From a virus, in the IMG/VR virus record IMGVR_UViG_3300018079_000034, positions 1-27,048 of that record: a stretch of DNA of 27,048 bases; one strand, 5' to 3'. A program made the position numbers and the translations under genes. Positions 21,035-27,048 of this stretch are shown here, one piece after another. Numbering within the stretch: the first letter of the stretch is position 1; each line of letters begins with the position of its first letter. The notes below the pieces were generated by a model. The model ran no database searches. It saw nothing but the letters and a program-made list of their open reading frames with translations, and was not told the DNA's origin.

Positions 21035-22548
21035 TAATCTGTATCCGCACCTATGACTATCTCATCGATATTATGAATTGCTACTGTATTAACACCCATT
21101 TGATATGACCACGGTGCCCACTTTATCTTTTTATAATCAAATCCATTACCATAATTGCCACATAGAAGTCTTCGGTCTGGTAATGCACAATAAATTTCTT
21201 TCTGGATTGGTGCATTAACAATTTGAATAAGCCTAAAATCATTCCTATCAAGATTTTTCCAAAAATCTTCAATTTTCCAAGTTAACTCTGGAGTTAAGTA
21301 TCGACCATTAAATACTGATATACCCTGGTAAGTACATATGATAAGAAAATCAACAGAAGAAGAACCAGAATCTAATACTGTGGCAATACCATGAACACAC
21401 GTACCTAATGCATTATCTATGTTTACAAGTATCCAACTAGATGGAACATCACCATTATCTGCATATGAAACAGTTCTTGCACGTTTGAATACATAGAAGA
21501 CATCACGTAATTCTTGCGAATTAGTAATTGGATTTCCATCTAAAGGAGTAACTATAAGACCATCTATTTGACTAATTGCTTCTGGTTCTCCTAGTGCTGA
21601 TACCAAAGTCAAAGAAATATCATTAAATGTAGTAGATAAACAAAGACGATTATGATATAATGCAAGAACAGCACCAGCCGGAATTTCTGCAAAGTTATCT
21701 AGTAGATGCGAAGCATCATCCAGTAAATCAGCATCGAAGAATGATATGTTATTCAATACTGTTGTGACATTATCATTAATTGTTGCATTTGGAACGAAGT
21801 AAAATGTATATCCTGTAGTATTACCATTATAACCAGTAATTACTTTAGTAGCAACAAGATGCCTCTTAGTAACAGTTGCTCCACCAACCGGAACAGTAGA
21901 GAATGAGACAGAGAATGTTCCACTAGTATTAAATCCAGTAATAGCTCCTGGTGCTGTTAGATAGCCAGAATTTGTTTCAGCAACGAAAGCAAATAGATGA
22001 AACCCAGCATCTGTATTTCCTGCTGCGCCATTTGCAATAGTTAATGCACCTGCTAATGGTGAACCAGCGGCTTTACGAGCGGCTGTTCCATCACCTGCAT
22101 ACACATAAAGAAATTGACTAGATAGCCCCTTTTCAATGTTTAAATCACCAGTAACAAATGTTGTAAATGGACTAATATATGCTCGTCCTGCATATGAAAC
22201 AAATGCAAAATCAGTCATTCCAACAATAGATAATAGTGGCCCAAAAACAGTAGTTGAATTTACAACATGATGAATACTACCAGTGTTTGTAGCATCATTA
22301 AACGTCAATACGATCAATGTATTACCAGTTGCTATTGGATAATTATAGATTCGTTTAACATTTGATAATGGAACAGCTACATCCTGGCTAATTCCTATTC
22401 CGTCTCTAGTTCCAAACGATGATGTGCCAACAAATTTTATATTTTCACAATCCTCAAAATGATCTAATGGTGCATTTTCAGGATCTCCACGTTGCCATAA
22501 GCCATTGAATTCAGATATAACTACTGGAGAATGATCACGAAGTTTCAT
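21034..22548 (-). CDS. Large tail protein, possibly nozzle/beta-propeller, 504 aa
   Basis: The sequence begins FNGLWQRGDPENAPLDHFEDCENI, split as an arm, and then has GTRDGIG, repeated hydrophobic strands ending in aromatic residues, and DRRLLCGNYG near the end. This start, 'NGL..R...E.AP..H..DC.NI', is the usual opening of phage tail proteins that form a ring or nozzle under the head. The body looks like repeated four-strand blades (RIYNYPIA, FAFVSYAGRAYIS, LYHNRLCLS, DFLIICTYQG), which suggests a beta-propeller as in P22-like stabilisation proteins. That comparison is inference. It starts about 21 bases after the structured element at 22570-22659 and has no clear Shine-Dalgarno. Confidence 0.7.
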   Translation of the reverse strand: MKLRDHSPVVISEFNGLWQRGDPENAPLDHFEDCENIKFVGTSSFGTRDGIGISQDVAVPLSNVKRIYNYPIATGNTLIVLTFNDATNTGSIHHVVNSTTVFGPLLSIVGMTDFAFVSYAGRAYISPFTTFVTGDLNIEKGLSSQFLYVYAGDGTAARKAAGSPLAGALTIANGAAGNTDAGFHLFAFVAETNSGYLTAPGAITGFNTSGTFSVSFSTVPVGGATVTKRHLVATKVITGYNGNTTGYTFYFVPNATINDNVTTVLNNISFFDADLLDDASHLLDNFAEIPAGAVLALYHNRLCLSTTFNDISLTLVSALGEPEAISQIDGLIVTPLDGNPITNSQELRDVFYVFKRARTVSYADNGDVPSSWILVNIDNALGTCVHGIATVLDSGSSSVDFLIICTYQGISVFNGRYLTPELTWKIEDFWKNLDRNDFRLIQIVNAPIQKEIYCALPDRRLLCGNYGNGFDYKKIKWAPWSYQMGVNTVAIHNIDEIVIGADTD

Positions 22549-22569
22549 AATTTAATTCGCTCATAAAAA

Positions 22570-22659
22570 GGGCCATCCTACTTGTCCCTCTTCCTATTCT
22601 TTATCAACACGGAGCAATGATAAAGTCCCACGGCAAGAGTTAGTATCATAGGATGGCCC
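22570..22659 (-). ncRNA. Long multi-helix RNA element followed by U5 (terminator or structured RNA)
   Basis: On the minus strand a perfect 11-bp helix closes the element: GGGCCATCCTA (22659-22649) with TAGGATGGCCC (22580-22570). Inside is a 7-bp helix, CTCTTGCC (22639-22632, one bulged G) with GGAAGAG (22594-22588), then an 8-bp helix CTTTATCA (22625-22618) with TGATAAAG (22606-22599) around an 11-base loop. Twenty-six base pairs in 90 bases is far beyond chance. Five T's (22569-22565) follow the closing helix on the minus strand. It stands between the beta-helix gene and the large tail gene. It is a candidate terminator/attenuator or noncoding RNA. Confidence 0.6.
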
Positions 22660-22669
22660 AACTCACTAA

Positions 22670-23575
22670 TTACGCAGGAATACCAAAATCAATAGCATCC
22701 TGTAAGTAATTAACCCATGTATCAGTTGCATTACCAGTGTATCCACCAGCTGGGTCGAATCCAGCATTATCAACATTAAACACATTCATATAAACGAAGT
22801 TACGAAGACCAGTATTTCCTGATGCAAGATTAATAGTAGTAGTTGTTGCTTTAGCAATAACATTATGTAGAAAATCACTATCAACCCAAGCACCAACAAT
22901 ACCATTAACACTTGGTAGAAATCTACTATTGCGAACCATCCATCTTGATGGAATAGCAATTCCCTGATTAGTTACTCTAATAGCAGCTCCGCCTGCACCA
23001 GAGAAGTCCTCAAATGAACAATTTTCAATCAATACGTTAGATGCACCACCAAAATCTTCTAATCCAATAAATCCACCACCCAATCTACATCCACGTAATG
23101 TCAAATGGGAAGCATCTGGATAAGTAGCTGTTTCTTCGCGGTGCATTTTAATACATGCATCATCAGTTGGTCCATTAAAGAAGATGTTCTCAAATGTCCA
23201 ACCTTGTTCTCTTAATTCAATTAGTGGAGTAGCCGCTGCTGGAGATGTAGGAGCTAACCAAGTAGCACCACCACCAGTTGGAACACCGCCGCTAGTAGCT
23301 TGTCTCGGCTGATTAGCGGCTCCAATAACAGTAACATCAAATACACCAAGTGGTGCTATTGCCTGTTCTCTCAATACACCACCAATAACAATAACATCTC
23401 TTGAACGAAGATGAGGTGCTAAAGCAGTAAATGTAGTGAAGGTAAATGCCCCACGGGGACCGTTTCCTTGTGGAAATATATAAAATGCTCTACTTAGTGC
23501 TCCTAGTCCACCAGAACCACGAGCTACATCTCTGTTATCTGTTCTTAACTGTTGCCAAAATCCCGGCATTGTCAT
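22670..23575 (-). CDS. Right-handed beta-helix virion protein (pectate-lyase-like fold)
   Basis: 301 residues with the look of a parallel beta-helix: short strand and turn units such as DVIVIGGVLRE, ELREQGWTFENIFFNG, SHLTLRGCRLGGG, NVLIENCSFEDF and WMVRNSRF, with repeats of about 22-25 residues. In phages such folds form tail spikes or head/neck decoration that cut or bind surface polysaccharide. No conserved lyase catalytic set is obvious. GGAGG lies six bases before ATG 23575. Its place between the adaptor and the large tail gene is unlike most spikes, which lie after the tail genes, so neck or head decoration is possible. Confidence 0.78.
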   Translation of the reverse strand: MTMPGFWQQLRTDNRDVARGSGGLGALSRAFYIFPQGNGPRGAFTFTTFTALAPHLRSRDVIVIGGVLREQAIAPLGVFDVTVIGAANQPRQATSGGVPTGGGATWLAPTSPAAATPLIELREQGWTFENIFFNGPTDDACIKMHREETATYPDASHLTLRGCRLGGGFIGLEDFGGASNVLIENCSFEDFSGAGGAAIRVTNQGIAIPSRWMVRNSRFLPSVNGIVGAWVDSDFLHNVIAKATTTTINLASGNTGLRNFVYMNVFNVDNAGFDPAGGYTGNATDTWVNYLQDAIDFGIPA

Positions 23576-23584
23576 TTCCAGCCT

Positions 23585-23613
23585 CCAGTCGTTACGACCA
23601 GCATCTTAGATGC
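23585..23613 (-). promoter_or_regulatory. Twin UAA-loop hairpins before the beta-helix gene
   Basis: Two hairpins with the same three-base loop stand back to back in the 53-base gap. On the minus strand they are GCATC-TAA-GATGC (23613-23601) and CTGGTCG-TAA-CGACTGG (23601-23585; two wobble pairs), sharing one base. The second hairpin overlaps the Shine-Dalgarno GGAGG (23586-23582) by two bases, so it could limit translation of the beta-helix gene. Confidence 0.45.
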
Positions 23614-23628
23614 CAAAGGTATATTATC

Positions 23629-24339
23629 TCACATATAGCTTCTAGATTTATAAGATGCTCTAAATGGACGATGCCTAATACTAATTGATTGACGCCCTTT
23701 AGTACCAATTCCTAATGCTTTGTCAAGAGATATCGTAGCTTCTACATTCAATGATTGAGCACGAACATCATTCTCTTCTACAAACTTAGCAACATGAGCC
23801 GCTGTACGATACTGCAGATAGGATTGGGCGTTAATAACACCTAATTTAGCATATTCATCTACAACTAGAGCAAATAAGTTACGTATATAATCCATTTTAA
23901 TATCATTATCTTGATTAGCTGGTAAAAATTTGATTTTCTGGCTAGCCCAAACATAATTACTAAGTTGATTAATCTGAACTCCAGCCGCTGATAAATCAAG
24001 ACTATTAACACGAGTCATTGGAACATATGGGTCAATTCCTTCAGATCGTTCCCATAGCTTCCTAGGTTCAATTAAGTTACTTGGTAGATAATCTACATCT
24101 GGATTTGAAGGTATTGGTGCAAATATAATAGAGCTATTTCCAGCAGGAACGTTAATAACGGCTGATGTCTCATCAGATACTGGAATATTATTAAGCTCAT
24201 ATGACTCCTGTAAATCACGTAGAGCCATATTCAAATAAGGAATTTGAACGGTATAAGTATAAGTAGATTTAGCAGTATCATTCAATAATGAAGCTGCTGA
24301 ATCCATAACAGAAGATGCTAATAGATTTGCTGTTGTCAT
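23629..24339 (-). CDS. Putative head-tail adaptor protein, 236 aa
   Basis: Opens with LASSVMDSAASLLNDTAKS and LPYLNMALRDLQE, helical arms typical of phage head-completion/adaptor proteins (DUF6682-like). Then comes a beta part (VINVPAGNSSIIF, PSNLIEPRKLWER) and a later helical part with YIRNLF and LQYRTAAHVAKFVEEN, ending in a basic tail (SIRHRPFRASYKSR). Adaptors of this kind form a 12-mer ring under the portal. Position after head genes and before tail genes agrees. I know the pattern from many metagenomic phages; function is inferred. Confidence 0.72.
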   Translation of the reverse strand: MTTANLLASSVMDSAASLLNDTAKSTYTYTVQIPYLNMALRDLQESYELNNIPVSDETSAVINVPAGNSSIIFAPIPSNPDVDYLPSNLIEPRKLWERSEGIDPYVPMTRVNSLDLSAAGVQINQLSNYVWASQKIKFLPANQDNDIKMDYIRNLFALVVDEYAKLGVINAQSYLQYRTAAHVAKFVEENDVRAQSLNVEATISLDKALGIGTKGRQSISIRHRPFRASYKSRSYM

Positions 24340-24341
24340 AG

Positions 24342-25037
24342 TTACTCAGCAAACTTAATATTGAGAGATTTCGCTTTCTCAGTGTCAACAATAGCGTGAC
24401 AATTTGGGCAAACTGGAAATCCTGGATTTCTTGGAGTTCCACAAGCAACACATCTAACATTCTCAATCATTGTGAAATCTTTCATCCAATCCTTCTCAGT
24501 CAAATTGAGATTCTTTGCAGCCATTCTCATATCATCACTAATAGTAATTGGATTGCCATTTGTTTTAGCCCAAAGAGTATCCGCCATCTTAACTAATGCT
24601 TGGAACCAACGTTCCTGATTAGCTTTAGCTTTCTCAAGTGTTGATTTATGCTTAATTTTTAGCTCAATCTTAGTAAACTCACCAGGAATATAGAAAATTC
24701 CAGGCATTGCATCAACCATATTACAAGCAAGAAGCCCATTGCAATAATCTTTTACAATTGAATCTGCAACCTGAATTGAACTATTTGGAATTTCAAGCAG
24801 TGGAGATTCTTCATCAACTTCTCTCCACCAGGAACTACTACCAACTACTAGAATTGCAGGATTCTCAAAACTACCAGCATCTAAATGAAAGCGGCTGGGC
24901 ATAATTGTATGTTTAACTTCATCTAGCTCTTTAGGATAAATTGAAACAATAGTTGACTTATCCATAGGATTGACAGGTGCTCTAGTCGTCCGGCGCCTTG
25001 TCAATCCTTCAAAACCTGGAAATCCTACTGGAGACAT
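24342..25037 (-). CDS. Conserved head-region protein with C-terminal zinc ribbon
   Basis: The first 120 residues contain GFEGLTRRRTTRAPVNPMDK and WWREVDEESPLLEIPNSS, sequences I recall as strongly conserved in phage head-region proteins without assigned role. Residues about 195-215 have CVACGTPRNPGFPVCPNCH, a four-cysteine zinc ribbon. The zinc ribbon in a virion-region gene is unusual and suggests a scaffold, assembly or DNA-contact role. TAATG coupling with the gene at 25037-25621. Confidence 0.68.
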   Translation of the reverse strand: MSPVGFPGFEGLTRRRTTRAPVNPMDKSTIVSIYPKELDEVKHTIMPSRFHLDAGSFENPAILVVGSSSWWREVDEESPLLEIPNSSIQVADSIVKDYCNGLLACNMVDAMPGIFYIPGEFTKIELKIKHKSTLEKAKANQERWFQALVKMADTLWAKTNGNPITISDDMRMAAKNLNLTEKDWMKDFTMIENVRCVACGTPRNPGFPVCPNCHAIVDTEKAKSLNIKFAE

Positions 25038-25621
25038 TAGTGTATCCTTTCAAAATTTCTGGGCACTATGATTGATTCACCAGTCGCATATGTAGTACCT
25101 TGCAAAGACGACTGTTCCCCAAATAATTCTTCAATAATATTATCTATTCTTTTCTTTTGCGCAACTAATACCTCTTCTGTATTTTCACCATCTGGGTCAA
25201 AATATCTTTTTATAAATCTATTATCTTTATGTTGAACAGAAAGAATTACGCTTATAATTAATTGAATAGCCTCCCATTTTGGAGGAATTGGATTATCATT
25301 CTTATCTCTAAATGTCCAAAGTGGTTCATATGATGTCTGAATTTCTGGTATTTCTTTTTGTTGATTTACTGGAACAGAAACTAACCTCTCAAGAATATAC
25401 ATATGTGGTGCCCACTGCCTATATTTGGGAACCAATCGAGTTTCTACAACAGTTCTTAGATATACTCCAAATGAAGTAATATCTTCGTATTCTCCGAATC
25501 GCCATTCAAACTCCTCATCTCCCCAAGTTATACGCCACATAGGTCTAGATGAAGCTGTATCTATGCCAAATAAATCAGCTAATCGTTTGTTGATTACTTC
25601 AATTGGTTCTGTGAGTTCCAT
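25037..25621 (-). CDS. Conserved head-region protein, 194 aa
   Basis: Characteristic pieces are INKRLADLFGIDTASSRPMWR, split by a strand EWRFGEYEDIT, then VVETRLVPKY, LERLVSVP and SYEPLWTFRDKNDNPIPPKW. I associate this series with a phage family found beside the capsid gene but with no role assigned. It is mixed alpha/beta, soluble, without cysteines. The start overlaps the preceding stop as TAATG. A head completion or scaffolding role is possible. Confidence 0.68.
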   Translation of the reverse strand: MELTEPIEVINKRLADLFGIDTASSRPMWRITWGDEEFEWRFGEYEDITSFGVYLRTVVETRLVPKYRQWAPHMYILERLVSVPVNQQKEIPEIQTSYEPLWTFRDKNDNPIPPKWEAIQLIISVILSVQHKDNRFIKRYFDPDGENTEEVLVAQKKRIDNIIEELFGEQSSLQGTTYATGESIIVPRNFERIH

Positions 25622-25833
25622 TAGCTATTCAGCTTCCTAAAAGTGCTGTCTTCACCATTCATCAAATCTTTTCTGAATATCATATAATATCGAAATAAAA
25701 ATGGGCTCCTAAAAGTATAATATAGATGGAGAATGTAATCCCCAAATCCATATTGCATTGGATTACGAAATACAGATGGCAAACTATAATACCATCTGTA
25801 TCTAATCAGATAACGATGTTGCAGGATCTTCAT
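25621..25833 (-). CDS. Aromatic-rich small protein, 70 aa
   Basis: Coupled to the next gene by TAATG. The product is remarkably rich in Tyr, Phe, Arg and Leu (RYRWYYSLPSVFR, LHLYYTFRSPFLFRYYMIF), about one-third aromatic, with few acidic residues. The aromatic stretches are not a clean membrane helix since arginines recur every few residues. It could be a small head protein. It lies right after the hairpin at 25843-25866 and has no clear ribosome-binding site. Confidence 0.6.
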   Translation of the reverse strand: MKILQHRYLIRYRWYYSLPSVFRNPMQYGFGDYILHLYYTFRSPFLFRYYMIFRKDLMNGEDSTFRKLNS

Positions 25834-25842
25834 AGAATTTAA

Positions 25843-25876
25843 TGCCGGTTCCTAGCTGAGCCGGCAAGGGCTTTTT
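25843..25876 (-). terminator. Hairpin after capsid genes, candidate attenuator
   Basis: TGCCGG (25843-25848) and CCGGCA (25861-25866) form a 6-bp GC-rich hairpin with a 12-base loop in the 55-base gap after the gene at 25889. On the minus strand TTAAATT follows, a poor T-run; on the plus strand AGGGCTTTTT follows. It could lower transcription of the downstream genes relative to the capsid genes, or act on antisense transcripts. Confidence 0.4.
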
Positions 25877-25888
25877 ACTAGATAACTA

Positions 25889-26215
25889 TTATGCTACTGT
25901 CTGAACGTAATAAAGCTGAGTTCTTGGGTCATAATGCAATGTAACTGGCCTGTCTGCCACAGAAGTATATGAAGCATGAATAGCACCATCTCCAGAGCCA
26001 CCAGAAGTAAAAGCACCAGCATAAGCTGACGTAAAGACAAATGTCAACTGATGATAGCCTGGCATTGGAGGTGTAATCTTAGTAATTTGGGTTGTTCCGG
26101 TAACCCTAGTAAATCCATGAACAGGAGCAATCGTTGCAGCAGATGCAAGTGTATTAGGCTGTGCATTCTGCTCAGATTGTGGCTGTCCAATATTGTATCG
26201 GTTGAGTTCACCCAT
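25889..26215 (-). CDS. Small capsid-associated (decoration-like) protein, 108 aa
   Basis: TAGGAG stands eight bases before ATG 26215, right after the capsid gene. A disordered Asn/Gln/Pro lead (1-25) is followed by a beta-rich core (GYHQLTFVFTSAYAGAF, then ASYTSVADRPVTLHYD and LYYVQTVA). Size, fold pattern and location next to the major capsid gene suggest a decoration or head-fibre protein. A hairpin follows. Confidence 0.65.
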   Translation of the reverse strand: MGELNRYNIGQPQSEQNAQPNTLASAATIAPVHGFTRVTGTTQITKITPPMPGYHQLTFVFTSAYAGAFTSGGSGDGAIHASYTSVADRPVTLHYDPRTQLYYVQTVA

Positions 26216-26226
26216 TTTAATAACTC

Positions 26227-27048
26227 CTAAACGTATCCGGCCGGAATGGCCAAGTCATCGATATACGCCGTAGCGGCTGGATTATTAACAAAGAATTGCA
26301 TACCGCAGACCATATAGAAAATATCAGCCGTAGCAACTCCACCAGATGAGCTTCTAATCTCAAAGATTCTCCTACCATCAGTCATGTAGAAACCAATTGG
26401 TAGAATCTCTCCTCGACCCCAAACCTCATCCGATATGAAGTCAATACGCTTTTTACTCCAATTATAAGATGGCTTGTCAGGAGCACCAGCGAACTGCATC
26501 CTGTCAAAATACATATCCAAGCCTTCTTCTTTGGCTTGTTTCTGAATCATAATTACTGACTGACCAATATCTTCATAAGCCTGCTTCTGACAAGGGTGCA
26601 ACCAAGCATTTGGCTTGAAGTTATTGTCAATACCTACTCTATTTCCAATCTTATTAATTGCCAGTCTCGGCAATGGCAAAGAGAGAGCAGAGCTACCACC
26701 ATTGACTCGGTTTGACCGAATCTCAGGAGTAGTAGCACGGCTAAATCCAAGCCAAGTACCAGTGCTAGCATTAGAATGCTGATATGGAACACCATATAAT
26801 GCAGGCAATGACAAAGGAGCAGTAATACCATCGACAACAATCAAATCAGTTGCGATAGCACCAGCAATAGCTGGAGTTACATCAATAGAACTATTCTCAA
26901 CGTCCCATTGAGTAATTTGTCCTTTACCACGTAGCGTTGCCAGTGTAGTATCAAATACTTGAACTGTCTGACCATAACGCACAAGACGTGCGCCAAATTC
27001 AGAATCCAGCGTATAAGTATCGACTCCACCAGAAGTGGTAACTACATC
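26227..27048 (-). CDS. Major capsid protein, N terminus outside window
   Basis: The frame is open to the right edge (an in-frame GTG at 26982 is internal, not the start), so 273 residues are seen and the N terminus is missing. Typical pieces are FGARLVRYGQTVQVFDTT, WDVENSSIDVTP, GGSSALSLPLPRLAINKIG and QMQFF-type ends (IFYMVCGMQFFVNNP). The pattern of a mobile arm, central domain with WLHPCQKQAYEDIG and a final beta strand resembles capsid proteins of metagenomic podovirus-like phages with an HK97-type fold. Location ahead of head-tail genes agrees. Family named from pattern and context. Confidence 0.78.
   Translation of the reverse strand, partial: DVVTTSGGVDTYTLDSEFGARLVRYGQTVQVFDTTLATLRGKGQITQWDVENSSIDVTPAIAGAIATDLIVVDGITAPLSLPALYGVPYQHSNASTGTWLGFSRATTPEIRSNRVNGGSSALSLPLPRLAINKIGNRVGIDNNFKPNAWLHPCQKQAYEDIGQSVIMIQKQAKEEGLDMYFDRMQFAGAPDKPSYNWSKKRIDFISDEVWGRGEILPIGFYMTDGRRIFEIRSSSGGVATADIFYMVCGMQFFVNNPAATAYIDDLAIPAGYV

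Noticed and set aside
22570-22659. Miniature transposable element with terminal inverted repeats
   Set aside because: No target-site duplication, no second copy in the window, and inner helices that fit an RNA better.
26634-26840. Leftward 68-codon frame inside the capsid gene
   Set aside because: Shifted frame of the capsid gene; hydrophobic by reading Ala/Ser/Pro codons out of phase.

Overview
The window is part of an AT-rich (roughly one-third G+C) tailed bacteriophage genome, and everything in it looks phage-encoded. No host gene, integrase, repressor, tRNA, insertion sequence or CRISPR array is visible. Most genes are spaced by stop/start overlaps (TAATG, ATGA, TAGTG). Many carry Shine-Dalgarno sequences, and GTG, TTG and apparently one ATT start are used, so the host is a bacterium reading the standard code. 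The host genus cannot be told. The large virion-internal proteins, the head-tail adaptor-like protein and the absence of a tape measure or major tail tube gene suggest a short-tailed (podovirus-like) virion.

Layout. Positions 1-12520 are a continuous rightward array of about 33 genes for DNA replication, recombination and nucleotide metabolism, embedded in many tiny zinc-ribbon proteins. Its core is a Cas4/RecB-like PD-(D/E)XK nuclease (494-1399), a Sak4-like RecA-fold ATPase (2453-3373), a probable single-strand-binding protein (3370-3750), a polymerase fusing a uracil-DNA-glycosylase-like domain to 3'-5' exonuclease and family A polymerase (5097-7565), a DUF3987-type helicase-like ATPase (9034-10272), a MazG/PRA-PH-like pyrophosphohydrolase (11001-11504) and a DUF1599/Nmad1-like protein (12037-12390). 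A small protein at 3756-3980 resembles the Acb2/Tad1 hairpin family, known for sequestering immune cyclic nucleotides.

Positions 12510-27048 are a leftward array of virion genes. Read 5' to 3' (right to left) they are: major capsid protein (cut by the window edge), a small capsid-associated protein, two conserved head-region proteins, a zinc-ribbon protein, a head-tail adaptor, a beta-helix protein, a large tail protein, a TIG-like tail protein, a fibre with a collagen-like stretch, a coiled-coil miniprotein, a small beta-rich protein, a GH108 endolysin, three internal-virion/ejection candidates and a final small protein. The two arrays converge and overlap by 11 bases at 12510-12520.

Noncoding elements. 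The only gaps over 100 bases are 3981-4108 (one small hairpin, otherwise unexplained) and 22549-22669, which holds a striking 90-base multi-helix element closed by a perfect 11-bp inverted repeat and followed by U5 on the coding strand. A further hairpin lies after the capsid genes, and twin UAA-loop hairpins sit before the beta-helix gene. There is no gene-free stretch above 300 bases.

How the genes work together. The left array probably replicates and recombines the phage DNA and adjusts nucleotide pools. The glycosylase-like polymerase domain, together with the two nucleotide-metabolism proteins, raises the possibility of an unusual pyrimidine in the phage DNA. The right array builds the head, tail and lysis functions.
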